The notes beneath the pieces were generated by a model. It was given only the letters and a program-made list of their open reading frames with translations. It was not told where the DNA came from and searched no databases. DNA of 64,000 bases from Cognatishimia activa. GTDB taxonomy: Bacteria; Pseudomonadota; Alphaproteobacteria; Rhodobacterales; Rhodobacteraceae. Shown here in pieces: positions 9,680 through 18,024 of this stretch. The stretch is taken from the NCBI RefSeq assembly GCF_017798205.1, contig NZ_CP060010.1:1550001-1614000 (forward strand). Direction: 5' to 3'. The translations under genes were made by a program, and so were the position numbers. Position 1 is the first letter of the stretch, and every line of letters starts with the position of its first letter.

Positions 9680-9703
9680 AAACCCGGCCTTGGGCCGGGT
9701 TTG
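9680..9703 (+). terminator. terminator after marR
   Basis: Stem AACCCGGCC / GGCCGGGTT (9681-9689 and 9693-9701) with a three-base loop and a short T-rich tail, directly after the marR stop. It abuts a copy of the dispersed convergent-intergenic motif. Confidence 0.8.
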
Positions 9704-9729
9704 TTTGAGTATTTAGGGCAAGATGAAAC
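9704..9729 (+). repeat. dispersed convergent-intergenic motif, copy A
   Basis: TTTGAGTATTT followed by AGGGCAAGATGAAAC. This is the same sequence type found inverted at 34116, 40604 and 51354. This copy lies between the convergent marR and aldehyde dehydrogenase genes, immediately 3' of the terminator hairpin. Confidence 0.75.
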
Positions 9730-9736
9730 GGGGCGC

Positions 9737-12091
9737 CTATTCGCCGTAAGGCACCCAGATATTTTTGACCTCGGTCGCGGCCTCCAGGAATTCACGCCCT
9801 TCGCCTGCATCGCCCAGCCAGTCGCGGTCCTGGCCATTGTTCACCCAGGTTCGCTTCAGATTGGCGGCGCTTTTGGCTTCGATGGATCCTGACAGATCAG
9901 AAGACGAGAAGCTCCAGATTGCATCCAAATTCAGATGATCCGCCATGGGGCCCGCGAGGTCCGCGTGAGGGCCTGTGAGAATGTTCACGACCCCGGCAGG
10001 CACGTCAGATGTCTCGAGGATCTGATAGAAGTCCAGCGCGACCAGGGGGAAGGCCTCTGAGGCCGTAAGAACCAGCCGGTTGCCCATCGCAATTGCCGGC
10101 GCCATGAGCGAGACAAGGCCCAGAAGCGGGGTGTCGTCGGGGCAGATCGCACCGATCACGCCGACGGGTTCGCGCATGGCAAGGGCGACGCCTCGGATCG
10201 GGACGTTGTGGGCCTGGCCATCGAATTTGTCGGCCCAAGCGGCATAGGTGAAGAGGCGCGAGATCGCGACGTCGACTTCAACGGCTCCGGAGTTTCCGCC
10301 GGTTAGGCTGTCTATCCGCGCGGCAAATTCCTCAGATCGCGCAGCGAGGTTTTCGGCGATGTAGTAGAGGATTTGTGCGCGCAGATGGCCTGTGGTCTTA
10401 GACCATGCTTTTGCGCCTGCTGCTGCCTCGACCGCATTGCGCACATCTTTGCGATTGGCGATTGGGGATTGGCCCAAAAGCTGGCCATCCGGTCCATAGA
10501 TATTCTGCGAATAGCCACCGTCAGGACGCGCCTGCTTGCCACCGATGTAGAGCTTTGGTGTGCGGTCCAGAGGATCGATAGACCCGATTTCGCTTGTGTC
10601 GCCCGGGAAGGCGTCGATTTTGTCCAAAGCCTCGGTTTCGGCTTTTGGCTTGGTATAGGCAATAAGCCCTTCCCAACCGCCTTCGCGTCCAAAGCCGCTT
10701 TCACGGATGCCGCCAAACCCTGCTGCCGCGTCAAAGAGATTGGTCGCATTGACCCAAACCACACCGGCCGCCAGTTTTGGGGCGATGTCGAGGGCAAGGT
10801 TCACGTTCTCGGTCCAGACCGTCGCGGCGAGGCCGTAACGAGTGTTATTCGCGATCTCTACGGCCTCTGCAGGTGTACGGAAGGTCATTGAGCAGAGCAC
10901 AGGCCCAAAGATTTCCTCTTGCATCAAAAGGTCCGAGGGCGCGAGGCCGGTGATCAGGGTTGGCGGATAGAAACAGCCGTCCTCTGGCACATCGCATGGC
11001 GCATGGTAGGTCTCGCCGGCTGTGTTGGCGGCGACCATTGAGGTGATTGTGTCTAGCTGCACCGGATCAACGATGGCCCCGACGTCGATGCATTTGTCCA
11101 GCGGGTCTCCGATGCGTAGGTTGCCCATGCGGGCTTTGAGCTTGGTGTAAAAGCGATCCGCGATGCCTTCTTGTACCAAAAGACGCGAGCCAGCGCAGCA
11201 GACTTGGCCCTGGTTGAACCAGATCGCGTCCACCAGCCCTTCGATGGCGCTGTCGATGTCGGCGTCGTCAAAGACGATATATGGGGATTTGCCGCCCAGC
11301 TCTAGCGTTAGGGCCTTGCCGCTCCCTGCGGTTGCTTCTCGGATTTTGCGGCCTACGGACGTCGAGCCGGTGAAGGCGATTTTGTCGATATCCTCATGGG
11401 TGACGATCTTTTCACCAACAGAACCTTCTCCGGTGACGATATTAACGACGCCTTTGGGCAGGCCCGCCTGGCGACAGATGTCTGCGAAAAGGATTGCCGT
11501 CAGGGACGTGTATTCAGCCGGTTTCAACACCACCGTGTTGCCCATCGCCAGCGCTGGCGCGACTTTCCAGGCCAGCATTAAAAGCGGGAAGTTCCAGGGG
11601 ATGATCTGTCCACACACGCCAAGCGCCTCGCGATCAGGTAATTCGCTGGCCATCAGTTGGGCCATGCCTGCGTGGTAGTAGAAATGCCGTTGCACCAGAG
11701 GGATGTCGATGTCGCGGCTCTCGCGGATTGGCTTGCCGTTGTCGAGCGTTTCCAGAACCGCAAAGAGGCGGCTGTGTTTCTGCAAGAGGCGCGCAATGGC
11801 ATAAAGGTAGCGCGCGCGATGATGGCTGGACATGCCTGACCAATCCGGAAAGGCAGCACGCGCCGCCATAACAGCAGAGTCTACATCGGCCTGCGTGGCT
11901 TGGCTGAGGTGGGCGAGGACTTCGCCATTGGCTGGGTTCTTGGATTCAAAGTCAGCCGTCGGTGTGGTGAAGTCGCCGTTAATGAAGTGGCCAAAGGAGG
12001 CCCCTTGATCCACAAGCCAGGCCAAAGCATCGCCCGCGCTTTCAGGGGCGGGGCCATAGTCCATCGTGTTAAAAATCTCTTTTACGGTCAT
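9737..12091 (-). CDS. double-domain aldehyde dehydrogenase
   Basis: A 784-residue NAD(P)-dependent aldehyde dehydrogenase. Domain 1 (residues about 35-490) is complete: cofactor segment PWNFPLLMLAWKVAPAL, VVLKPAE, FTGSTSVGRKI, catalytic base Glu264 in LELGGKSP and nucleophile Cys298 in NQGQVCCAGSR. Domain 2 (about 505-784) is a truncated ALDH copy. It keeps the N-terminal half (YSQNIYGPDGQ, PVGVIGAICPDD) but has no catalytic Cys or Glu. With deoC in the same operon, a likely substrate is acetaldehyde released by deoxyribose-5-phosphate aldolase. The double-length form is known in Rhodobacteraceae; the role of the second domain is unclear. Confidence 0.88.
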   Translation of the reverse strand: MTVKEIFNTMDYGPAPESAGDALAWLVDQGASFGHFINGDFTTPTADFESKNPANGEVLAHLSQATQADVDSAVMAARAAFPDWSGMSSHHRARYLYAIARLLQKHSRLFAVLETLDNGKPIRESRDIDIPLVQRHFYYHAGMAQLMASELPDREALGVCGQIIPWNFPLLMLAWKVAPALAMGNTVVLKPAEYTSLTAILFADICRQAGLPKGVVNIVTGEGSVGEKIVTHEDIDKIAFTGSTSVGRKIREATAGSGKALTLELGGKSPYIVFDDADIDSAIEGLVDAIWFNQGQVCCAGSRLLVQEGIADRFYTKLKARMGNLRIGDPLDKCIDVGAIVDPVQLDTITSMVAANTAGETYHAPCDVPEDGCFYPPTLITGLAPSDLLMQEEIFGPVLCSMTFRTPAEAVEIANNTRYGLAATVWTENVNLALDIAPKLAAGVVWVNATNLFDAAAGFGGIRESGFGREGGWEGLIAYTKPKAETEALDKIDAFPGDTSEIGSIDPLDRTPKLYIGGKQARPDGGYSQNIYGPDGQLLGQSPIANRKDVRNAVEAAAGAKAWSKTTGHLRAQILYYIAENLAARSEEFAARIDSLTGGNSGAVEVDVAISRLFTYAAWADKFDGQAHNVPIRGVALAMREPVGVIGAICPDDTPLLGLVSLMAPAIAMGNRLVLTASEAFPLVALDFYQILETSDVPAGVVNILTGPHADLAGPMADHLNLDAIWSFSSSDLSGSIEAKSAANLKRTWVNNGQDRDWLGDAGEGREFLEAATEVKNIWVPYGE

Positions 12092-12094
12092 GTC

Positions 12095-12898
12095 TCAATC
12101 CATTGGCCGGGCGTCGTTGACGCGTACTTTGTCTGCACTTTTCCCGAGTTTCACCTCGTCGATATAAAGGACCTGTGTCGGCATCGCACCGCCATGGCGG
12201 CTTACGAAAGACCGGTAGATCCCATATTTGAAGTAGAACTCGCGGGGCACAAAATTGATGAAGTCTTTGATCGCCGCCTTGCGGGTTCCGTTCACATAGA
12301 CTTCCAGAACTTCACGGTCGTTGTCCGTGTCCAGATGGATCATCACATCCGTCCACTTGCCGCGCATCGTGTTTATGTTCGCCAGCGTGAATTTCTTGAC
12401 GTTGTCTCTCACATTGTCAGCGCTGCCCGTCAGGATGTGAACGCCTGCGACATAGGAATTGCCCCGCATTTCGAGTTGCATCAGCGGAGGGAAGGACGGA
12501 AGCCCCCCTGCCGTTCCCGAGGGCCCACCACGTTGGTGGATCTGACCGACCGTCGTGTTGACCTTACTGCTGGTTTTGAAATCCTGTGGCACGTAGACCG
12601 AAAAGCCGATCCATTGCGTTGACCCATAGCGCCAGACCTGCTTCAGGCGAATTTCGCTGCGCTCTCTGTCGTTTTTGCAATCGCTCCAGCTGCCTTCGCT
12701 GGCGCAATCGCCGGGGCGCACTTCGAAACGCTGCGCGCGCTTACCGGCCCGCACCGGGGATTTCACGATCTGATAACCCCATTTGGTTTTGCTAAGCGAC
12801 CGCTCGCCGGACAGACGTCGGGCGTCTGCATCCGTTGTGACAAGGGTCGTGGCCAGAGCAAGGGACAGCACCCATGCGATGCGTTTACCCCATGGCAT
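12095..12898 (-). CDS. secreted polysaccharide lyase-like protein (heparin lyase I/PL20-type fold)
   Basis: A 267-residue exported protein with an N-terminal signal peptide (residues 1-26, ending TDADA). The body matches the beta-jelly-roll Polysacc_lyase family (PF14099): KNDRERSEIRL, WIGFSVYVPQDF, GQIHQRGG, LEMRGNSYVAG, GKWTDVMIHLDTD and YFKYGIYRSF. The ERSE and FKYGIYR blocks are the conserved signature. Members cleave uronic-acid polysaccharides outside the cytoplasm; the substrate here is unknown. It overlaps deoC by 14 bases and ends 3 bases before the aldehyde dehydrogenase, so it belongs to that operon although its function looks unrelated. Confidence 0.75.
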   Translation of the reverse strand: MPWGKRIAWVLSLALATTLVTTDADARRLSGERSLSKTKWGYQIVKSPVRAGKRAQRFEVRPGDCASEGSWSDCKNDRERSEIRLKQVWRYGSTQWIGFSVYVPQDFKTSSKVNTTVGQIHQRGGPSGTAGGLPSFPPLMQLEMRGNSYVAGVHILTGSADNVRDNVKKFTLANINTMRGKWTDVMIHLDTDNDREVLEVYVNGTRKAAIKDFINFVPREFYFKYGIYRSFVSRHGGAMPTQVLYIDEVKLGKSADKVRVNDARPMD

Positions 12899-13877
12899 GG
12901 CGGTACCCCGCAGAATAGCGGCCTGTCAGGTGATGTTCGAGTTGGCGTTCGATATCACCCAGCAGCGACGAGGCCCCAAAACGGAACAGATCAGGCTGCA
13001 ACCAGCGGTCTCCGAGTTCGTCTTTCATCAGGGCCAGATAGACCAGCGCGTCCTTGGCCTTGGAAATCCCGCCCGCAGGTTTGTAGCCCACGCGATAGCC
13101 GGTACGGTCATAATAATCGCGGATCGCGCGGATCATGGTCAGCGAGACGGGCAGGGTGGCGTTGACGCTCTCTTTGCCGGTTGAGGTCTTGATGAAATCA
13201 GCTCCCGCCATCATGCAGACCAGCGAGGCGCGGGCGACGTTGCGAAGGGTGCCCAGTTCTCCAGTTGCGAGGATGGCTTTGACATGAGCGTCGCCGCAAG
13301 CTTCGCGGAAAGCTTTCATCTCATCATAGAGTGCCTGCCAATTGCCCTGCAGCACATGGCGGCGTGTAATTACGATATCGATTTCAGACGCCCCAGCGGC
13401 CACGGATTGGCGGATTTCTTCGACTCGCAGGTGGAACGGTGACAGGCCCGCGGGAAAGCCTGTTGAGACGGCCGCCACAGGAATGCCAGTGCCTTCCAGA
13501 GCTTGAACCGCGGTTTCGATCATGTCGTGGTATACACAGATTGCCCCGGTTGTTAGATCGGGAAGGCCGAGATCGGCCAAAAGGGCAGGGTTCACCGGTT
13601 GTTTGGCTTTGGCGCAAAGTCGTTTGACCCGACCTTCGGTATCGTCACCAGACAGGGTGGTTAGGTCGATCAAGGAAATCGCGCGACACAGCCAAGCCGC
13701 TTGATAGTCTTTCTTCACCGAGCGCCGTCCCGGCAAAGTCGCCGCGCGCCGTTCTACAGCCGAGGTGTTTACCTGTACGGCGCGCACCCAATCCAAATCC
13801 AGATCCATGCCCGGATTGCGCGGCTCGATCGCCTGAGGCAGCTGATGCGTCGCTGCCTCGTTGGTCGTAGTTTCCAT
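12885..13877 (-). CDS. deoC: deoxyribose-phosphate aldolase
   Basis: Cleaves 2-deoxyribose-5-phosphate into glyceraldehyde-3-phosphate and acetaldehyde (class I, Schiff base). The 330 residues contain ASEIDIVITRRHV, the lysine block HVKAILATGELG, the Schiff-base segment DFIKTSTGKE and GYKPAGGI, the conserved active-site elements. Length and N-terminal extension are typical of the longer alphaproteobacterial/eukaryotic DeoC type. First gene of a minus-strand operon with the lyase and aldehyde dehydrogenase; the dehydrogenase could oxidise the acetaldehyde formed here. Confidence 0.95.
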   Translation of the reverse strand: METTTNEAATHQLPQAIEPRNPGMDLDLDWVRAVQVNTSAVERRAATLPGRRSVKKDYQAAWLCRAISLIDLTTLSGDDTEGRVKRLCAKAKQPVNPALLADLGLPDLTTGAICVYHDMIETAVQALEGTGIPVAAVSTGFPAGLSPFHLRVEEIRQSVAAGASEIDIVITRRHVLQGNWQALYDEMKAFREACGDAHVKAILATGELGTLRNVARASLVCMMAGADFIKTSTGKESVNATLPVSLTMIRAIRDYYDRTGYRVGYKPAGGISKAKDALVYLALMKDELGDRWLQPDLFRFGASSLLGDIERQLEHHLTGRYSAGYRHAMG

Positions 13878-13984
13878 GACTCGTCCTTCGCAAGTTCCGA
13901 ACTACCGTCTCATGCGTGTTTTAAGAGTTCAAGCGGTGTGACGCTTGGTACAGCTTCTAATTTGACCAAAAAGTCAAAATTTAT

Positions 13985-14063
13985 TTGAGAATCATTCGCA
14001 AGTTGCTTGACTTAATTGCGAATAATTCTCAATAACATTGACAGAGTTGAGAATGGTTCTCAT
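13985..14063 (+). promoter_or_regulatory. three Fur/Mur-type boxes upstream of the Mn transporter
   Basis: Three 17-base dyads built from half-sites TTGAGAAT and TTGCGAAT: TTGAGAATCATTCGCAA (13985-14001), TTGCGAATAATTCTCAA (14016-14032) and TTGAGAATGGTTCTCAT (14047-14063). Their centres are 13993, 14024 and 14055, exactly 31 bases apart. The sequence resembles sites of Mur, the manganese-responsive Fur-family repressor of sit operons in Alphaproteobacteria (known of the family). A TTGACT at 14007 could be a -35, placing the second and third boxes over the promoter. No Fur/Mur gene lies in the window. Confidence 0.75.
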
Positions 14064-14090
14064 ATTCAATTGGAAATCGAAGGAAACCCA

Positions 14091-15044
14091 ATGCGATTCT
14101 CTCGTCGTGTTCTCTTGTCTTTTGTGATGGCTGTTATGGCTGTTCCATCCGTTGCGATGGATCGTTTGAATTTGGTTGCGACCACTGGCATGATTGCTGA
14201 TGCAGCACGGCAAGTTGGGGGCGATCTTGTTGACGTCAAGGGTTTGATGGGGCCGGGTGTGGACCCGCATGCCTATCGCCAGACCCGCACCGATATCGTC
14301 GCGATGACTCGCGCGGATCTGGTGCTTTGGCACGGTCTCTATCTTGAAGCACAGATGGAAGACTTCTTCACCGACCTTTCCGCGAAACGTAACGTTGTTG
14401 AGGTCGCAGCTGGACTGGATACATCCCTGCTGCGCGGCCATGACGATTACGAGGACAAATTCGACCCGCATGTCTGGATGAACCCGGACATCTGGGCACT
14501 GATTGTAGAGCAAGTGCAAGGCGCTCTGACGGCAACGCAACCCGAAAGCGCGGAAGTTTTTGCAGCCAACGCGCAAGAGCACCTCGCAGAGATTGAGCGT
14601 CTCTCGGGCTATGCGAAATCGGCTTTGGCATCCGTGCCGGAACAATCCCGTGTTCTGCTGTCCGCCCATGATGCTTTCGGTTACTTTGGTGAGGCCTACG
14701 GGTTCGAAGTCCTTGGTATTCAGGGCATTTCGACCGAGTCCGAGGCCGGTTTGAACCGTATCTCTGAATTGGTTGACCTTCTGGTGACCCGCGATATCCG
14801 CGCGGTGTTTGTCGAGACCTCTGTGTCGGATCGTTCCATGCGTGCCGTCATCGAAGGTGCTGCGGCCAAGGGGCACAAGGTCTCAATCGGCGGCGAGCTT
14901 TTCTCGGATGCGATGGGCGAAGATGGCACCTATGAGGGTACCTATGTTGGAATGATCGATCACAACGCGACGGTGATCACCAACGCGCTTGGCGGCGATG
15001 CGCCTTTGCGTGGCATGAACAACAAGTTGAGTGCGGGGTCTTAA
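14091..15044 (+). CDS. sitA: Mn/Fe/Zn ABC transporter substrate-binding protein
   Basis: A 317-residue cluster A-I metal-binding protein with a signal peptide (residues 1-23). Metal-ligand segments are recognisable: GVDPHAYRQT (His), FDPHVWMN (His), HDAFGYF (His/Asp region) and ISTESEAG, giving a TroA/MntC-like site. There is no His-rich loop of the kind seen in ZnuA, which favours manganese or iron over zinc. ATG 14091 follows GAAGGAAA; the frame opens further upstream through the boxes, but that part is not coding. First gene of a four-gene operon under Mur-type boxes. Confidence 0.9.
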   Translation: MRFSRRVLLSFVMAVMAVPSVAMDRLNLVATTGMIADAARQVGGDLVDVKGLMGPGVDPHAYRQTRTDIVAMTRADLVLWHGLYLEAQMEDFFTDLSAKRNVVEVAAGLDTSLLRGHDDYEDKFDPHVWMNPDIWALIVEQVQGALTATQPESAEVFAANAQEHLAEIERLSGYAKSALASVPEQSRVLLSAHDAFGYFGEAYGFEVLGIQGISTESEAGLNRISELVDLLVTRDIRAVFVETSVSDRSMRAVIEGAAAKGHKVSIGGELFSDAMGEDGTYEGTYVGMIDHNATVITNALGGDAPLRGMNNKLSAGS

Positions 15045-15047
15045 ACG

Positions 15048-15851
15048 ATGGCAATGACGCTGGCTTCTTTGGACGGGCGATCTCAGGCAGAAGATCTAAC
15101 CATCAGCCCATTGGCTGTGCGGGGTTTGACCGTGTCCTATGGCGAAAAGCCAGCCGTCTTTTCAGTCGACATGACCCTGTCAAAAGGTCGTATGACGGCC
15201 ATTGTCGGTCCCAATGGGGCCGGCAAATCCACATTGCTCAAGGCGGCCCTTGGCATCATCTCTCCTTTGGCAGGGCAGGCTTTGGTGCATGGGAGATCGC
15301 TGAAATCCCAGCGCCACCGGATTGCTTATGTGCCGCAGCGCGCCTCTGTGGATTGGGATTTCCCGACCCGTGTGATTGACGTGGTGCTGATGGGCTTGCA
15401 GCGAGAGCTTGGCTTGTTGGGGCGTGTCCGTGCCCATCATCGGGACGGGGCTTTGGCCTGTCTGGACCGTGTTGGTATGCAAGATTTCGCCGATCGCCAG
15501 ATTGGTCAGCTCTCCGGAGGCCAGCAACAGCGGGTGTTTCTGGCGCGCGCTTTGGCGCAAAACGCCGATCTTTATATGCTGGATGAGCCTTTCGCAGGTG
15601 TGGATGCCGCCACAGAACGCGCCATCATCGCCGTACTGAAATCCCTGCGCGAAGAGGGCAAAACCGTGGTCGCCGTGCACCACGATCTGGCGACTGTGAC
15701 GGAATATTTTGACGACATTTTCCTGATCAACACACGCAAAGTGGCGGAAGGCCCGGTCGAGGCCACCTTCACCGCGGAAAATCTTAATAAAACCTATGGC
15801 GGCCGTCTTGCGATGGCGCAGATCGACCAGCTGGAACTGGCCGCGGGCTGA
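15048..15851 (+). CDS. sitB: metal ABC transporter ATP-binding protein
   Basis: A 267-residue ABC ATPase: Walker A GPNGAGKST, Q-loop YVPQRASVDWDFP (typical of metal importers), signature LSGGQQQR, Walker B LYMLDEPFAGVD and switch His in VAVHHDL. It powers manganese/iron import with the two permeases that follow. Starts 3 bases after sitA and overlaps sitC by one base (TGATG), consistent with coupled translation. Confidence 0.94.
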   Translation: MAMTLASLDGRSQAEDLTISPLAVRGLTVSYGEKPAVFSVDMTLSKGRMTAIVGPNGAGKSTLLKAALGIISPLAGQALVHGRSLKSQRHRIAYVPQRASVDWDFPTRVIDVVLMGLQRELGLLGRVRAHHRDGALACLDRVGMQDFADRQIGQLSGGQQQRVFLARALAQNADLYMLDEPFAGVDAATERAIIAVLKSLREEGKTVVAVHHDLATVTEYFDDIFLINTRKVAEGPVEATFTAENLNKTYGGRLAMAQIDQLELAAG

Positions 15852-17053
15852 TGTTCTGGCAGGCGGTGACGCTACAGCTGGGCTATAACGCCACGCTTGT
15901 TATGCTTGGCGCGGCCTGTTTGGGCGTGGCGGCTGGGGTCACAGGGACGTTCCTGTTTCTACGCAAGCGCGCTTTGGTCAGCGATGCAATCAGCCATGCG
16001 ACCCTGCCCGGAGTCGGCTTGGCCTTCATGCTGATGGTCGCGCTTGGAGGGGACGGCCGAAATCTGATCGGCTTGCTTCTGGGTTCTGCTGTTTCAGCCG
16101 GGATCGGGTTGCTCTGTGTAAACTGGCTGACGCGTCGCACTCGGCTGGCAGAAGACGCGGCCATCGGCGCGGTGCTTTCTGTGTTTTTCGGCTTTGGGAT
16201 CGTTTTGCTGACGGTCATTCAGACCATGTCCTCTGGCCGTCAGGCCGGGCTCGAGGGCTTCTTGTTGGGCTCGACCGCCGGCATGCTGTGGAGCGAAGCC
16301 ATGGTGATCGCCCTCGGAGGCGCGGTGACTTTGGCCTTGGTTGTGGCGCTACGGCGGCCAATGACTCTGGTGGCTTTTGATCCCGAATACGCCGCTGCAA
16401 CGGGGCGCAATGTGGGCCAGATCGACCTTGCCATCATGGGTTTGGCCATGGCCGTGACCGTGATCGGGTTGAAAATCGTCGGTCTGATCCTGATCGTTGC
16501 GATGCTGATTATTCCTCCGGTAACCGCGCGGTTTTGGACTGACCGCACCGACACGATGGTGGTTATTTCCGGCGCTGCTGGGGGGCTTGCGGCCTATCTC
16601 GGGGCAGCGTGGTCCGCCGTCGTGCCTGCGATGCCGACGGGACCTATCATTGTTTTGGTCAGTTTCGCGGGTTTCGTCGCCTCGTTGCTACTTGCGCCCA
16701 ACCGGGGGGTGCTCGCCGCCGTGTTGCGCCACCGTCGCTTTCAGGCAAGGGTGCATCTGCGCCAAGGGCTTTTGGCGCTGGCGCAGGGGCAACCCATCTA
16801 CGAGCGTTACACGTCTCGGATATTGCAACGCGCAGGTCTTGTGTCCGCTGACGGTGTCGCCACCGAAGCAGGCCGTGCCCGCGCCGCAAAGGCGCTGCTT
16901 GACGAAAAACGTTGGGAGATCGTGCGCGCCGATCAGGCGATGGAGGGCGCGGCGGCGCTCTATGACGGCATGCGCGCCTTGGAAACTGTGCTAACGGTCG
17001 ACCAAATCGCAGAGGTCGACGCCAAACTTGCCCCACCCGAGGCCCTGGCATGA
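15851..17053 (+). CDS. sitC: metal ABC transporter permease with C-terminal cytoplasmic extension
   Basis: A 400-residue ABC-3 family permease. Residues 1-282 hold about eight transmembrane helices with the family loop DAISHATLPGVGLAF and the AVTVIGLKIVGLILIVAMLIIPP block. Residues 283-400 are soluble and helical/charged, with SRILQRAGLVSADGVATEAGRARAAKALLDEKRWE, which looks like a DtxR-type winged-helix segment. Such tails occur in some alphaproteobacterial Mn permeases. The tail could sense metal or regulate transport (inference). Confidence 0.9.
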   Translation: MFWQAVTLQLGYNATLVMLGAACLGVAAGVTGTFLFLRKRALVSDAISHATLPGVGLAFMLMVALGGDGRNLIGLLLGSAVSAGIGLLCVNWLTRRTRLAEDAAIGAVLSVFFGFGIVLLTVIQTMSSGRQAGLEGFLLGSTAGMLWSEAMVIALGGAVTLALVVALRRPMTLVAFDPEYAAATGRNVGQIDLAIMGLAMAVTVIGLKIVGLILIVAMLIIPPVTARFWTDRTDTMVVISGAAGGLAAYLGAAWSAVVPAMPTGPIIVLVSFAGFVASLLLAPNRGVLAAVLRHRRFQARVHLRQGLLALAQGQPIYERYTSRILQRAGLVSADGVATEAGRARAAKALLDEKRWEIVRADQAMEGAAALYDGMRALETVLTVDQIAEVDAKLAPPEALA

Positions 17054-17976
17054 GCGGCGCAGAGTTCGTCCCCCTCAGTTTGCCTCCCCTCGTGATCGGG
17101 GTCTTGGCGGCTGTCGCCTGTGCCTTGCCAGGCAACTTTCTGGTTTTGCGCAAACAGGCCCTGATCGGAGACGCCATCAGCCACGTCGTCCTGCCTGGAA
17201 TCGTCGTTGCTTTCCTCGTGACTGGCGCGGTGTCCGCCTGGCCCATGATGATCGGCGCAGCGCTCGCGGCCTTGGTGGCTGTCGGCTTGATCGAAGCCAT
17301 TCGCCGCCTTGGCCGTATTGAACCCGGTGCGGCGATGGGTGTTGTGTTTACCGCGATGTTTGCGGGTGGTGTCTTGCTCCTGGAGCAAAGCGATACGTCC
17401 TCGGTGCATCTGGATGTTGAACATGCGCTTTATGGCAATCTGGAAAGCCTGATCTGGCTGGATGCGACCGGCTGGCAGAGCCTCTGGGATCCCGTCGCTT
17501 TGGCAGGTCTTCCTGACGAGCTTTTGCGGATGGCGATTACACTGCTGGTCGTTGGGCTTTTCACTTGGGTTCTATGGAGACCACTAAAGATCTCGACCTT
17601 TGATGCAGGCTTCGCCGAAGCTGTCGGTGTGCCGACCGGCGCGGTGGGATTGGGGTTGGTTGTGGTCTCGGCGATTGCGGCGGTTGCGGCCTTTGATGCG
17701 GTCGGCTCGATCATTGTGATCGCGATGTTCATTTGCCCTCCGGCTGCGGCGCGCATGATGACAAATAGCCTAGAGCGGCAGGTGGTTTGGAGCGTGGTGT
17801 TCGCCGTGCTTTCAGCCGTTTTGGGATATGTTTTCGCAGGCTATGGCCCGCTTTGGTTCGGTGCGGCCAATGCCGTCTCTGCCGCTGGAATGATCGCGAC
17901 GGTTTTGGGTGTTTTGTTGGGTTTGGCGGCTGTTTTCGGCCCTTGTCGTACGCGTAGCGGAGCCCCTGTCGCCTAA
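17050..17976 (+). CDS. sitD: metal ABC transporter permease
   Basis: A 308-residue ABC-3 permease with eight or nine predicted membrane helices. Conserved segments are KQALIGDAISHVVLPGIV, the glycine/aliphatic-rich core AIAAVAAFDAVGSIIVIAMFICPP and a short tail. Pairs with sitC to form the membrane channel. Overlaps sitC by ATGA and ends the operon; mutL starts 48 bases later. Confidence 0.93.
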   Translation: MSGAEFVPLSLPPLVIGVLAAVACALPGNFLVLRKQALIGDAISHVVLPGIVVAFLVTGAVSAWPMMIGAALAALVAVGLIEAIRRLGRIEPGAAMGVVFTAMFAGGVLLLEQSDTSSVHLDVEHALYGNLESLIWLDATGWQSLWDPVALAGLPDELLRMAITLLVVGLFTWVLWRPLKISTFDAGFAEAVGVPTGAVGLGLVVVSAIAAVAAFDAVGSIIVIAMFICPPAAARMMTNSLERQVVWSVVFAVLSAVLGYVFAGYGPLWFGAANAVSAAGMIATVLGVLLGLAAVFGPCRTRSGAPVA

Positions 17977-18024
17977 CTCGGAAGGGCTGGCAGAATCGCG
18001 GCTGGGCGTGCTAGATTTGGCGGT

